From assembly GCA_035295125.1 (NCBI GenBank), contig DATGJP010000115.1, forward strand, positions 1 through 64,000: a stretch of 64,000 bases of DNA, written 5' to 3'. This DNA comes from JAICMB01 sp035295125. GTDB taxonomy: Bacteria > Acidobacteriota > Terriglobia > Bryobacterales > Bryobacteraceae. Position 1 is the stretch's first letter, and the number at the start of each line of letters is the position of its first letter. Shown in pieces: positions 54,701 to 63,558 of this stretch. The notes under the pieces are model-generated. The model was not told where the DNA came from. It did no database searches and worked only from the letters and a program-made list of their open reading frames with translations. Position numbers and translations under genes: made by a program.

Positions 54701-56080
54701 GGAGACTGTCGCTCGATTTGCCACATAGAGTCTGTTTGTTACAGGGTTACTCGCGAGCGCATTGATGCCGTCGGCATCGAGAAAGCTCGTGTTCCCTGAG
54801 CCGTCGATGACGGTGATGGAAAATCCCCCGGGATCGGCCGCGTAAACCTTGTTTAAGCTTGGATTGATCGCCAGCAGATCGGGGGTGTTGCCGGCATCGA
54901 CAGTCTCGATAGAGGAGGTCGTTCCATCGACGATGCTTACCGTGCCGAACCAACTGCCAATGTAGATTTTCTTGGTAGCCGGATTGATGCCTATTTCCGT
55001 ACCGAAAGGAAAGTTGGGGTCGGTCGGCGCTGGCAGGGGCGTGGTAACAAACGAATAAGCGGCGCCGTCAACGATGGTCAAGCCGTCCGTTGCTCCGTCG
55101 GCACTATAAATCTTGTTAGTGATGGGATTGACGCCCAGATTGTCATTATGAACACCTCCCGTAAGCGTGGACGTGGAATTCGTCGCACCATCGATCACGA
55201 GGATAGACGAGACAGCCGCGACGTAAACCTTGTTGGTGAGCGCATTCAGTACCACGTCAAGCCCGCCTGCTCCTGCGATGGTCGTCGTGGAATTGGTGTT
55301 GCTATCCAGCACGGCGAGACTCGATTGGGCGAGAGCGTAGATTTTATTTGTCACGGGGTTGACTACGATCGAGGTTGGTGGCCCTGAAGTGGTCACATTA
55401 CTAACGCGGCCACTTACGCCATCGACAACGGAGATCGTGCTGCTATTGAAACTGGCAACATAAATCTTGTTGGTGGCCGGATTCACGGCTACTGAAACAG
55501 GGTTCTGTCCTACGGCTATCGTGGATACGTTCTGCGTAGTGCCATCGACGATAAACAGAGAGTCTGTACTTGCACCGTCGCTCGTGGCGTAGATCATGTT
55601 CGTTAACGGATTCACGGCAATGCCACTCGTGGATGCCCCGAGCGCGATGGCCGAGGTCGAGTTCGTCGCGCCATCGATTGCGGTGACGGCGCCGCTCACT
55701 CCGACATAGATCTTGTTCGTTATCGGATTCAAAGCAAGCGAAAACGGAGCGGGACCGACGCTAACCGAGGAAGTGGCATTCGTCGCGCCGTCGACTATGA
55801 CAACGCTGGCACTGCCCGGAACGGCAACATAGATCTTATTGGTTACAGGATTCACTACGATTGCGGAGGGCTGTCCTCCCACTAGGATTGTGGTGGACGA
55901 ACCCGTCGCTCCATCCGTCACCGCTATCGTACCGTCGGAATTCAGGCTGTATACCTTGTTCGTGGCGATGTTAACCGCAATCGCATGATGGTAAATCGTC
56001 CCCGCGGTAGCGGGCAGCGCCGCTGTGAGGATGAAAATTAAAGTCGTAGCAACAACAGCGTATGGCCGGAGTATGGTCAT
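51725..56080 (-). CDS. Giant secreted YVTN-propeller protein with triplicated C-terminal module
   Basis: A 1451-residue exported protein (signal peptide 1-27). Residues about 30-715 are some fifteen or more YVTN-type propeller repeats, each with VNPVTNKIYVA and VVIVDGATNATSSV. Then come beta domains including an Ig-like Big_1 segment (near 840-930, VLVTDGGEPLANVPVTFSAP). The last 380 residues are three modules starting near 1073, 1199 and 1326, each opening PCR-x-ADTR and closing DINGYF or DINGFF. The same module triplet ends the protein at 9934-14934. A good sigma-70 type promoter stands upstream (56119-56146). It is probably a surface adhesin or binding protein. Confidence 0.9.
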   Translation of the reverse strand: MTILRPYAVVATTLIFILTAALPATAGTIYHHAIAVNIATNKVYSLNSDGTIAVTDGATGSSTTILVGGQPSAIVVNPVTNKIYVAVPGSASVVIVDGATNATSSVSVGPAPFSLALNPITNKIYVGVSGAVTAIDGATNSTSAIALGASTSGIAVNPLTNMIYATSDGASTDSLFIVDGTTQNVSTIAVGQNPVSVAVNPATNKIYVASFNSSTISVVDGVSGRVSNVTTSGPPTSIVVNPVTNKIYALAQSSLAVLDSNTNSTTTIAGAGGLDVVLNALTNKVYVAAVSSILVIDGATNSTSTLTGGVHNDNLGVNPITNKIYSADGATDGLTIVDGAAYSFVTTPLPAPTDPNFPFGTEIGINPATKKIYIGSWFGTVSIVDGTTSSIETVDAGNTPDLLAINPSLNKVYAADPGGFSITVIDGSGNTSFLDADGINALASNPVTNRLYVANRATVSTRSGGLTFFNADDSVTVVDETTGTATIVALNEGASAMAVNPATNKVYIATLYNSFSNIPGDVAVLDGPTNRVTTIHAGILDQPFMAVNPATNKIYILSGNPGVPGQLTEIDGATNTFSQITVGKNPSAVAVNPAVNRIYVANTLDNTVTVVDGASHATSTVAVGSTPLFLAVNPLTNKIYVGNSGGNTITVIDGSTNATSTVDLGFNPSGMAVDMASNRVYVVTSFPDALATITEQPFQSVPLSLNISPLPANRTLSVSPSFTFNASPAAKGVYYQVDTWQKTWIRASGANGTFTGAVTILQPGPHFLYAFADDGQSATQTGSPLVSNITAYWFIVSAPNVTGIAGSRQSVSINSTFPTLFQVLVTDGGEPLANVPVTFSAPQSGPSGVFSGTSQSPIVTTNAAGIATAPTFSANGTTGGPYLVSAITPGAVSPAVFSLTNGAATVNVTLQTSPPNLLVSLDDGPLVPAPLTAQLAVGSSHTWTTQPFQAGASGIGYAFGSWSDGSFDATGPFSVPNTSASFTAQFKIQYLLMATSNNVNAFVYVPGASTGILAPGAFVSQYYDPGSTVSLQAESVFNTSFLGWNGPVADPTAPLTSVLLDAPKSVTAVFTTPLLFVPRTPCRIADTRGFGFTGVYGSPTLAAGTMREIPILASPCGIPVGPAFSLNVTAVPSASLNYLTLWQSGQPQPLVSTLNSPNGQVVANAAIVPSEDKISLYVSDASDVIVDINGYFTNIRNGGLAFYPVTPCRVADTRGSAGALGGPSLTANSTRGFPISSSTCGIPATAQAYSLNMTAVPQGRLGYLTVWPSGQPQPFVSTLNATDGRIVANAAIVAAGTNGAVNLFASDPTDVVIDINGYFAAPGAPGAMSFNPIPPCRVADTRNANGPLGAPAIGPNGVRSFPVQSSSCVVPANTAAYSLNMTAVPAGPLTYLSVWPAGQPQPFVSTLNSLNGGVVANAAIVPAGTNGAISVFSTGATNLVIDINGFFTPIP

Positions 56081-56118
56081 TGAAGTGCCGAATTTCTAGC
56101 GTAATATTCGGAAGACTC

Positions 56119-56146
56119 ATTATAACGTCCCAGGGCATTCGGTGAA
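56119..56146 (-). promoter_or_regulatory. Sigma-70-type promoter of the YVTN gene
   Basis: On the minus strand, TTCACC (56146-56141), 16-bp spacer, then a perfect TATAAT (56124-56119). The start codon is 38 nt further on at 56080. The -35 hexamer matches the consensus at 4 of 6 positions. Confidence 0.6.
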
Positions 56147-57419
56147 TCTAATCCTCTGGCGAATTCGGTACTCCGTAAACTTCGCGAACCATGTTTTTGG
56201 AACAAGTGCCGTCCCTTACGGCGAGCAAATCGTGTAGGCACTGCTGGAAGGCATTGTCGCCAGCGCGGGTGCGAGTGGTCTTGGACTCCAACCCGCCTGA
56301 ACTCGATGTAGATCATAGCGTCGTTCCAGGTTCAAGCCGTAGCAGGGCTCCGATAAAAGAAACCTATGGCTTGCTCACGGATTGTCCAGCGGCTATCCCC
56401 GGATAACTATCGATAATGCTCGATAACGGTTGCGAGAAGTGCTTACACATCACTGGTCTAGTTGGCGTGGATTGAGAATCAGGCATATCGGTTTTGCAAA
56501 GCCAGGATAAAGTGAACCTCTGCTCATCGGCATTCTCGGATCTGGATTATGAGATGAAAGCCCTAGCTGCCTGGTAGAACGTTTCATCGAAGAAATCTCT
56601 ATGAAATCCGATATTGCTGGCATCCATGGGTGGCAAGTATGAATGCATACCCTCTCGTAAAACGCGGAGTGGCGGTGGCCAGTTCAGCCTGGAAGACATT
56701 CAGCCTGATCTAAGTCTGACGCCTTTAAGTGCTGAAAATGCCTGCCTTCGCATCCGTCCCGCTTTTGGCCCCCGATATCCACGGCTATCCGTTTCGGCAA
56801 CCGGCTGAAAGCAATGATGATCAAGCTGCCGATTGACGGTGCAAAACCAAGAGCGCTGTGAGAAACAAGGGGTGGCTCCCCGAACCACATCCGAGCTATG
56901 GTTCACGGATTAGCCTCATGGTGCGCCGGCGCGCCCGTCAAACGGAGCGTGCTGCGGAATCGGGACAGCGTCGGGCCTACACACCTTCCCACATATCCAG
57001 TCGAAAGAAAGCGCAACTGGGTGCTTCCCGAAGCGAGGCACCAGAAGGCTGTAACCGGAACTGAGTCGGTTTGGCTGTACGCACCAGCATGGACCGCCGC
57101 GCCGCCAATCAAACCGGGGTTGCGCCGAAACGATGGCTCGTGCTCGCCAATCAGCGAGATTTAGTAGAACTCAACTTGGGAGAACGGACGGGTTTGATAA
57201 GTTCCGAAGAGGGGCCCGCGCGGCTCCCATCACAGCCAGGGCGTCTCGGCGGGTTGGGTGATTCTCGCCCATGGGAAGAAGTTTAACATTTGGGCCCTCG
57301 TGCGTTAACGAAAGTGCGCAATCGCGGTTTCGAACGGTGATCGACTTTGGCTCCTCATCACTTACCAACATGTTTGCGGCAGGAGCGTTCTTATCAACCG
57401 CGGACGTACTCTAGAAACA
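56147..57419. other. 1.3-kb gap, probably decayed sequence
   Basis: No intact gene. Two hints of old coding sequence on the minus strand: NAFQQCLHDLLAVRDG near 56260-56190, and MGENHPTRRDALAVMGAA near 57272-57220, which looks like a twin-Arg signal start that loses its frame. Neither can be tied to a family. Base composition is less G+C-rich than in the flanking genes. Confidence 0.4.
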
Positions 57420-58667
57420 ATGGCGCAACTCAAACATGCACTCCCACTCGGTCTTCTCACAGCACTGCTGCTGCCTGCGGCTGACGCACCAAAACCGAGA
57501 GTCCGCGCGATTACAGCCTTCATTAGCATAGATGCGAAGTCGTATCCGGAGCAGATCGAAACGACCGTGAAGTTCCTCAGTCAGGTTCGCGACGCCGTGA
57601 AAGCATCTGGCTATGACGTGGCTGGAATCCGCATCTCTACGCAGCCGTTCCCTGAATACACCCGTCGGCTCAGCCACGACGAGGCGCTGAAACTGTTGGG
57701 TGGGATCAACGATCTAGCGGGCAAGCTGCATTTTGCTCCCAACGTCGGTCCCGCAATGGTGAACGATACGGACGATACCGCGCCAGTAGGGCTGATTATC
57801 GATGTACTCGCCACGCCTGGCAACCGCCTCAATGCGAACATCATAACGGCGAGCACCGATGGCATTCACTGGAACGCTGTACGCCAGGCCTCCCACATCA
57901 TCAAAGCCGTAGGTGCCCGCACTCCACACGGACAAGGTAATTTCAACTTTGCCGCCATCGCGATGCTGAAACCTTACGGGCCGTTTTACCCTGGTGCCTG
58001 GCATCCTGGAGGCGGATCGCGCAGCTTTGCCATAGGATTCGAGGCCGCTAATGTAGTGATGGATGTATTCTCGCGGGAACACGATCCACGGACTGCGGGA
58101 AAAGCGCTCACGGATGCGTTCTCGATTCACATGCGCGTTGTAGAAGCTGCAGCCATGAAAGCGGCCGCGGGCAGTGGCTGGACTTACGCCGGCATCGACC
58201 CGACACCCGCACCGGGAGGTGCTGTCTCCATCGGCACAGCCATCGAATCCTTCACTGGCACGCCCTTCGGATCGCCCGGGACCGAGACCACAGCGGGCAT
58301 TATCACCCGCGCCGTCAAGGATGTTCCGGTGAAGCAGACCGGCTACTCAGGCCTCATGATTCCGGTCCTCGAAGACTCCGTGCTGGCGCGGCGATGGACG
58401 GAAGGCACTTACTCACTCGACTCAATTCTGGCGTACTCAGCTGTTTGCGCCGGCGGTGTGGATACCGTGCCCCTCGGGGGCGACACTACCGAGGAAACCA
58501 TCGCGCGAATCATCGGTGACGTCGCGACGCTCGCGTTTAAGTGGAACAAGCCCTTGGCGGCACGATTATTACCTGCACCGGGCAAGAAGGTCGGGGAGAT
58601 GACAGAGTTCGGCGGTGCGTTAATGAACGCGATTATTCAGCCACTGATCGGCTCGCCGGCGAGGTAG
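57420..58667 (+). CDS. DUF711 family protein
   Basis: A 415-residue protein with a signal-like N-terminus (about 1-22). PRVRAITAFISID, IRISTQPFPEY and NVGPAMVND lie in the first third. Later come GIDPTPAPGGAVSIGTAIE and SVCAGGVDTVPLGGDTT-like motifs (here AVCAGGVDTVPLGGD) of DUF711 / UPF0210. These proteins resemble a glycyl-radical-like barrel with unknown activity; most are cytoplasmic, so an exported form is uncommon. TACTCT at 57407-57412 lies 7 nt before the ATG. Confidence 0.87.
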   Translation: MAQLKHALPLGLLTALLLPAADAPKPRVRAITAFISIDAKSYPEQIETTVKFLSQVRDAVKASGYDVAGIRISTQPFPEYTRRLSHDEALKLLGGINDLAGKLHFAPNVGPAMVNDTDDTAPVGLIIDVLATPGNRLNANIITASTDGIHWNAVRQASHIIKAVGARTPHGQGNFNFAAIAMLKPYGPFYPGAWHPGGGSRSFAIGFEAANVVMDVFSREHDPRTAGKALTDAFSIHMRVVEAAAMKAAAGSGWTYAGIDPTPAPGGAVSIGTAIESFTGTPFGSPGTETTAGIITRAVKDVPVKQTGYSGLMIPVLEDSVLARRWTEGTYSLDSILAYSAVCAGGVDTVPLGGDTTEETIARIIGDVATLAFKWNKPLAARLLPAPGKKVGEMTEFGGALMNAIIQPLIGSPAR

Positions 58668-59020
58668 CTATCGTCCACGTGGACCGTCGAATACCAGCAA
58701 ACGCAGTTGAGCCAGTCAAACTGTTTGGCGCTTTTAAAACAAAGGCTGGCGCGTTAATGAAACGGTGTGATCGCATGTCCCGGGATGGCACGAATGGCGT
58801 TTCGGATCGTTGCCTAACATCAAGTTTGCATGTACAGTAGCCATTTCCAGTATGGCTACGCTTGGCTTCACCGCATGGTGTCGGAGTGTAAGAGGGCCGG
58901 CCAGCGAGGCGTACTAACTGAAGCACCGCTTTGTGCGCCCCAGGATGCACATCCTCCGCCTGATCGAAGGCTGTAGTGATGCGATCCGGCCCGTTAGTCT
59001 GGTTGATATAAACTTCACCC
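58668..59020. other. Gap without a clear gene
   Basis: On the minus strand a stretch near 59020-58960 reads GEVYINQTNGPDRI, reminiscent of a propeller blade, but no frame continues it. Nothing else seen. Confidence 0.35.
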
Positions 59021-60043
59021 ATGGGTCTTCAAGCGGCGACGCCCGCTCTCCGCAGGAGTGTCAGTTCCGTTGGGGGCGTTCTCCGGTATGCCGTCCATGA
59101 TTGGACGCGCGAAATGAGCCCCGTCCGGCGCTTCACCACCATGCTGGGACTCCTGCTGCAGGGATATGCGTTCTACGCTCTCTGGACGCGCTCCCTTGTG
59201 TGGCCGATGATATGGCCCAGAGGACCGCTTCTGTACGCGATTATCTGGCTGCTGTACATGGCCGGTTATGTCGTAATCAATGTAATGCTGACGTCGGAAT
59301 TTGTGCGTAAGACTCAGTTGGAATCGGACTTAGTCGCTGCACAGCAGATACAGCGCACTCTCCATCCTGATGGAATTGAGCCTGTGGCTGGCTATCAGTT
59401 CGAATCCTATTACAAACCGTTTCGGGGTGTGGGTGGCGATTACTTCGATGTACTCGACTTGGGAAGCAACCGCACGCTATTGGCACTCGCCGACGTCTCG
59501 GGGAAGGGGATGCCAGCCGCCTTGCTGGCGTCAAATATTCAGGCCCTCGTTCGCAGCACCGCTGACACGGAACCGGATGTTACTAAGCTTGCCAGCAGAA
59601 TCAACCTCCATCTAAGTCGTTATACCCCGGGCGACCGTTTTGCGACGGCCATCTTTATAGTCCTCAGTTGGGAGTCCGGCGAACTGACATACGTTAATGC
59701 CGGTCACAACCCGGCGATGGTCTGCGGATCCGGGCCGACACGACTCCTCGAATCAACCGGCTTGCCGCTGGGCCTGTTTTCTACCGTAAAGTTCGAATCG
59801 CGTACCGCCAACTTAAATGAAGGCGATGTTTTGCTGGCGTTCACCGATGGGTTGCCGGATTCCATTTCCGGAGACACGTCCGAAGTTAGATTGCGGGATG
59901 CTGTGAATGGCGATTTGGAGACCTCACTGGCTAACCTCAAGCGATTGGTTGACCCTGGATTAAATGAGGACGATATCACCGTCTTGCTCGTGAAGCGGCT
60001 GCAATCCAAGGAGTCGGACCAGGCGAGCGGCATGAATGCGTGA
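59021..60043 (+). CDS. SpoIIE/PP2C-type Ser phosphatase, membrane-anchored
   Basis: A 340-residue protein built like the one at 3565-4677. Two hydrophobic helices (about 40-58 and 68-90) precede a linker with AAQQIQRTLHP, then the phosphatase domain: GVGGDYFDVLDL, LADVSGKGMPAALLASN, NAGHNPAMV, LAFTDGLPDS and DDITVLLVKR. All metal-binding Asp and Gly positions of the family are present. It should act on a phosphorylated anti-anti-sigma protein encoded elsewhere; none is near. It lies alone between two gene-poor gaps. Confidence 0.92.
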   Translation: MGLQAATPALRRSVSSVGGVLRYAVHDWTREMSPVRRFTTMLGLLLQGYAFYALWTRSLVWPMIWPRGPLLYAIIWLLYMAGYVVINVMLTSEFVRKTQLESDLVAAQQIQRTLHPDGIEPVAGYQFESYYKPFRGVGGDYFDVLDLGSNRTLLALADVSGKGMPAALLASNIQALVRSTADTEPDVTKLASRINLHLSRYTPGDRFATAIFIVLSWESGELTYVNAGHNPAMVCGSGPTRLLESTGLPLGLFSTVKFESRTANLNEGDVLLAFTDGLPDSISGDTSEVRLRDAVNGDLETSLANLKRLVDPGLNEDDITVLLVKRLQSKESDQASGMNA

Positions 60044-60310
60044 AGGAGTTGGCGCGAAATGACAGGCCAGCCCAGGATGAGACGGAGGGCCTGATCAGCA
60101 ATTGTTGGCGAAGCCCGCAGCGTGAGCGGACGGGCGTCCCCACATCGCACAGGACTGAGGAACACGGATCGGATGGAACCGGCCCGTCGCCGCAGTGTCG
60201 TAGTTTGTGGCTCACGCTAACTGACACGAGCTGAGTTATTGATTCGAGTCATTGCACTAGTTGCCGGACAATCGACACGCGGCAACGTTGAGTTAGGCCT
60301 GACCAAAATC

Positions 60311-60853
60311 TTAATGTTTGGTGCCGTTAAACTCACAGCTTGTGCCGTAGAAGTTGCCGCCGTCAGTGTTGAGGCCGATTCTGCCGCCCGATAGGAGCTT
60401 CGATGAAAACTTGGTCAGTGGGCCCGTTTCGAAGACTATCTTGCCGCTCGGTTCTATGTGGAATTTGCCGCTTCCGCCCGGTGCGGAGTAGGTGTTCGTG
60501 CCGGTAACACGCATCTCCATGGTTGTGTAATGCGTGCCTGTGACGCACTCGTAAACGCCCTGCCTTACCTGCAAGTCATCCCTCTTTGCGGAGCCGTCTT
60601 CCGCATTCAGTAGAGAGTACAGGAAACTCGCTTCCTTACTATCGTCGTCGAATCGGACGTAGCAATAGCTCCAGGCCCGATCGAGGCGGGTAATAGTGCC
60701 TTTGCGCCCATCGTTGGTCGAGACGCGTTTCCCAACCACACAGTCTTTGAAGCTCTGAAGTTGTTGAGCATTCGCGGACGGCACAGCTAAGATGCAAAGC
60801 GCAGCGACAATCAATGACGAAGTCGCTGCTGTTTTTGAAGGCATGGGTAGCAT
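60311..60853 (-). CDS. Secreted protein, hypothetical
   Basis: A protein of about 180 residues. The ATG at 60853 (or 60844, three codons on) gives a good signal peptide, SLIVAALCILAVPSANAQ. The mature part starts with a small beta segment (CVVGKRVSTNDGRKGTITRL, then YCYVRFDDD) that resembles chromo/SH3-like barrels found in some eukaryotic proteins, and continues with EMRVTGTNTYSAPGGSGKF. Four to five Cys residues are spread along it. Longer upstream in-frame starts add Arg-rich sequence without signal character. Function unknown. Confidence 0.6.
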   Translation of the reverse strand: MLPMPSKTAATSSLIVAALCILAVPSANAQQLQSFKDCVVGKRVSTNDGRKGTITRLDRAWSYCYVRFDDDSKEASFLYSLLNAEDGSAKRDDLQVRQGVYECVTGTHYTTMEMRVTGTNTYSAPGGSGKFHIEPSGKIVFETGPLTKFSSKLLSGGRIGLNTDGGNFYGTSCEFNGTKH

Positions 60854-60899
60854 TCTAACACCACGATCTTTCGCCAACACCATGGAGCTTATCCGAAAG

Positions 60900-61151
60900 C
60901 TAAGTTTGCTCGCCTGCGGCGCTCGGCGTCCCCGTCGATGCATTGGACCCGGTGCGAGTGGTGGGGATATCCGAGACCTTCCACGTTCCCACGACGCCCA
61001 ATGCACTTGAGCCGCAGTCCCCGCGGCTTCCACAATTTGAAGATGGCGGAAGCGGAATTGTATATCCCCTGAAGCTCTCCTCCGCCGGGGATCTCAGTTG
61101 TGAAGTCGATGTCCCTCGCCCCGATTGCCGGTCAAAGGCCAATGGATTCAC
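60900..61151 (-). CDS. Possible small protein, hypothetical
   Basis: A GTG at 61151 opens an 83-residue frame that overlaps the end of the gene at 61132 by 20 nt. SFRGYTIPLPPSSNCGSRGD and VVGTWKVSDIPTT look protein-like, but codon use is less biased than in neighbours, and no family is recognised. It could equally be a decayed 3' end of an older gene. Confidence 0.3.
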   Translation of the reverse strand: MNPLAFDRQSGRGTSTSQLRSPAEESFRGYTIPLPPSSNCGSRGDCGSSALGVVGTWKVSDIPTTRTGSNASTGTPSAAGEQT

Positions 61152-61623
61152 ACCACCTTTGCGGACTCAGCGGGGGTTCGATGAAATGAGGACTGTCGCT
61201 GAACGCCGCCGTCTTCATCAGTAGCCCGATGCGTTTCTTTACGTAATTCTGATACGCCAACTGATTATCTGGATCGTTCAATCCTTCGGCGCCAGCGGGA
61301 GCAGCCATCAGGAATACCCACCCGACTACGTTCAGAGTTTCCCCCATCATCGAAAACGCCTTTGCGGCGGACCTGGTTGACGTTTTCAGGAGCGCTTCGC
61401 TCGCGGCATCTTCGGCCAACATCAGCGTTCCTTGGAATAGTCTGTATTTGCTAAAGGTCGCGATGGCCTCCTCGGCCGTGTATCCTTCCCTGGCCATCGC
61501 AATCAAAACAGGTTTTACATACCCGTTAAAGTAGGCGACGGAATCATTGGCCCAGTAAATTTCAAGACGTCTCGCCAAAATCCGGGCCAAACGAAGCCCT
61601 TTGCTCATTTTCTCTGTGGCCAT
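61132..61623 (-). CDS. Soluble helical protein, hypothetical
   Basis: A 163-residue, mostly helical protein beginning MATEKMSKGLRLARIL. A hydrophobic stretch at about 95-108 (VVGWVFLMAAPAGAE) might be a buried helix. No known domain. The ATG at 61623 has an excellent ribosome site (AGGAGG, 4 nt before), which supports translation. Confidence 0.6.
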   Translation of the reverse strand: MATEKMSKGLRLARILARRLEIYWANDSVAYFNGYVKPVLIAMAREGYTAEEAIATFSKYRLFQGTLMLAEDAASEALLKTSTRSAAKAFSMMGETLNVVGWVFLMAAPAGAEGLNDPDNQLAYQNYVKKRIGLLMKTAAFSDSPHFIEPPLSPQRWCESIGL

Positions 61624-61709
61624 ATTGCCTCCTGCCTACATCGCGGAGACTGGCTGCGAAATGCCTCATGGAATTTTTGGCCGAGAACCTGGAACGAACG
61701 CGCCTGTTG

Positions 61710-61830
61710 CCTAGGCCGCCCGTGGCAGAAGTCTTTCAGAGCGGCATGCGCAGTCGAAACCGCCTGCGCCGCCTTTATGCCTCAACAGTTTGCGAGCCAA
61801 GGTCAGCCTGCCCGGTATTAACCGCAGGCT
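61710..61830. repeat. Composite repeat: copy D of family 1 plus copy 3 of family 2
   Basis: Positions 61720-61775 (GTGGCAGAAGTCTTTCAG, GCGGCATGCGCAG, CCGCCTGCGCC) match copy C at 41333. Directly after it, CTCAACAGTTTGCGAGCCAA (61781-61800) matches the second family at 32462/43166. An AGCCTG/CAGGCT hairpin with an inner CGGT-ATTA-ACCG stem follows at 61805-61830. Confidence 0.6.
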
Positions 61831-61896
61831 GTTATTCGTGGCTAGCCGCGGGGTTTGCGGTCGGGCCGTCACCCAAGCCAATCCCCGGGACGCATC

Positions 61897-62199
61897 CTAC
61901 AAGCGCTCGTCTAATACTATCGTCACGGTGTCGCCTGCATGCTTCACGATTGCCAGGCGAACCTCGGTTTTCACGGGCAACTTGTGCCTGCCGTCGCCGA
62001 GAGCCATAAAGGCGCTTCGGAATGGATGACCCTCGATCTTGCCTTGAACCTTGACCAGACCGCGAGTACCAAAGAAGGCCGCAGACTCGGGCCAGATCAC
62101 GTATGTCCAACTGCCCTTTTCGCCCCCCTTCTCCAATTTCGCCGTGAATCCCTTGTTGATTCTCCGTGATGTGTCGCGCGTTGTATTCTGTGTAGCCAT
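61897..62199 (-). CDS. DUF1905 protein
   Basis: A 100-residue protein: after a short polar N-terminus, FTAKLEKGGEKGSWTYVIWP and VKVQGKIEGHPFRSAFM, then GDGRHKLPVKTEVR and DTVTIVLDE are the full DUF1905 pattern, a small beta barrel. Members occur alone or fused to YdeI/OmpD-associated domains; function is unknown. The ATG at 62199 has AAGGAGAA 7 nt upstream; further in-frame upstream residues have no similarity. Confidence 0.88.
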   Translation of the reverse strand: MATQNTTRDTSRRINKGFTAKLEKGGEKGSWTYVIWPESAAFFGTRGLVKVQGKIEGHPFRSAFMALGDGRHKLPVKTEVRLAIVKHAGDTVTIVLDERL

Positions 62200-62504
62200 C
62201 AGAGTTCTCCTTCGATTCCCTTCATAGCTGAGTCGAACGTGGAGCACCGAAATCGACAGGAAATACCTTGCGCAAAGAAAAAGTCCTCGGTTCGTGTGTA
62301 GGCAAGTTTGCCGGGAAACGCGCATCCGGCGGCCCGGTCGAGCTGCCCTCGTAAAAAAAGCTGTTACTCACCGTTACTGTTTACCGATTCTCTTGATGCT
62401 TGAATGTGAATCTAAGCCATTGCAATCACGGCGCTTAGTAGGCTATGAGGTCGCAGTTATTGGCGTCGGGGTCGTGACGGGAGTTCGGGTGATTTGTGCC
62501 GGGT

Positions 62505-62666
62505 GCGATGTTGGTGGAAACGGTGATTCCTCTTGCGCTGGAGGTCACCCTAGGGATTCAGCAAGAGATGCAATCACGGTGGGATGAAGCCGGTCGATCA
62601 CGCCGACTCCAGGTTGATCGCGAGGGGAGTATGACAGTCGGCGTTACTTCGAAGTCTTTCGAATGA
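62505..62666 (+). pseudogene. Remnant of a serine recombinase C-terminal region
   Basis: One frame reads ETVIPLALEVTLGIQQEMQS, then RWDEAGRSRRLQVDREG, then stops at 62664. This resembles the stretch of large serine recombinases after the zinc ribbon (LxxxxPxALExALxVQQEL..R..EA..LR..QVER). The expected next part (ARYEAxLARRRY) is lost, and nothing of the catalytic domain is present. It is a scrap of a mobile element. The rest of the gap 62200-62714 holds no gene that I can see. Confidence 0.45.
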
Positions 62667-62714
62667 CGCTGTCGGCAAGGGTGGTTTATACAGCAAGGGT
62701 CAATTAAGACGTGC

Positions 62715-63212
62715 TCACGGAATCGCGATAAGCAGTCCCCAACTCAAGCCGATCGCTCGCTCATGCCCGTGGCCGAATGTGTATTCATAGGCAGGCTCAA
62801 CGAAGCAGCCCAGTTTGTGTTTCGCTCCCGGCCAGTACATCAAGTCGAGCGCAAACTCCCCCGCGAGGCTGTTCTTCTTTATGCCGAATTGCCTTGCATG
62901 AACCCACTCGGGTCCGATGCCAACCATGAATTCGACCTTCCTGGAGAGCGTCCAGGGTTTCTTGAAGAGCAAATCGGTGTCCCATTCGGCCGAGTGGCGA
63001 GCAAAGAGCGACGACGTACCAACCTCAATTTCGAGCCAGTTTTCAATTGGCGTGAATTCAACGGCTACATCACCGCCGACACTCGAACCCCCTCGAATGT
63101 TCCGACTACTTGCTCCGCCCAACTCGATAATTGCGACAGGTTCTCTTTCCACGGTCTGCGCAAGACCGCAATACGACAAGAGCAGCGATGTCGCGATAAG
63201 GTATCTGTGCAT
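62715..63212 (-). CDS. Outer-membrane beta-barrel-like protein, hypothetical
   Basis: A 165-residue exported protein (signal peptide 1-18, MHRYLIATSLLLSYCGLAQ). The mature part has alternating aromatic strands: GDVAVEFTPIENWLEIEVG, VEFMVGIGPEWVHARQ, FVEPAYEYTFGHGHERAIG. This suggests a small 8-strand barrel, seen in environment-type acidobacterial and proteobacterial proteins. No ligand can be proposed. ATG at 63212. Confidence 0.65.
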   Translation of the reverse strand: MHRYLIATSLLLSYCGLAQTVEREPVAIIELGGASSRNIRGGSSVGGDVAVEFTPIENWLEIEVGTSSLFARHSAEWDTDLLFKKPWTLSRKVEFMVGIGPEWVHARQFGIKKNSLAGEFALDLMYWPGAKHKLGCFVEPAYEYTFGHGHERAIGLSWGLLIAIP

Positions 63213-63558
63213 TTTCGGTGCAGTATACCAGTTCCACGCGAGCGCCGGTCAACGCGATGTATTCGCTGATCACAGTCCGTTATCCCGAGATTCCGATTCA
63301 TGCGCTCGATGCTGTCGTGACGTTAACCGCGACGATGTCTTTTGAGAGGTAACCGTCCGCGATTTTTGGATCTTCTCTAATCCCTTGAGGCACGTCGAAC
63401 CGAGTGACTCTGGGCATGTTGAGATTTATCAATCCGAGATTAGGTCTTGATGCGTTTGCGTAAGGACCTGGCTCACTTGGGCTTTCCCATAACAAGCAAC
63501 CATGATGCGCAATGTGACGGCCCTGCGCGCTCCCGCCGGCGGACTAATCGTGCGCTCT
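63213..63558. other. Gap before the enolase gene end
   Basis: No secure gene. On the minus strand, near 63417-63300, a short frame with RVTRFDVPQGIREDPKIA looks protein-like but has no family and no start signal. Confidence 0.35.

Noticed and set aside
53900..56000. Repeated short motifs (e.g. ATCTTGTT/GGATTCAC) that could suggest an array
   Set aside because: They are YVTN propeller repeats of one open frame, with varied spacing.
56190..56300. Minus-strand peptide with NAFQQCLHDLLAVRDG
   Set aside because: Protein-like and with G+C-rich third codon positions, but only about 45 codons with no proper start or known family; noted as possible remnant only.
57171..57371. Minus-strand frame with a twin-Arg-like start
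   Set aside because: The frame ends within about 35 codons of the signal, so it is at best a broken gene start; no family can be named.
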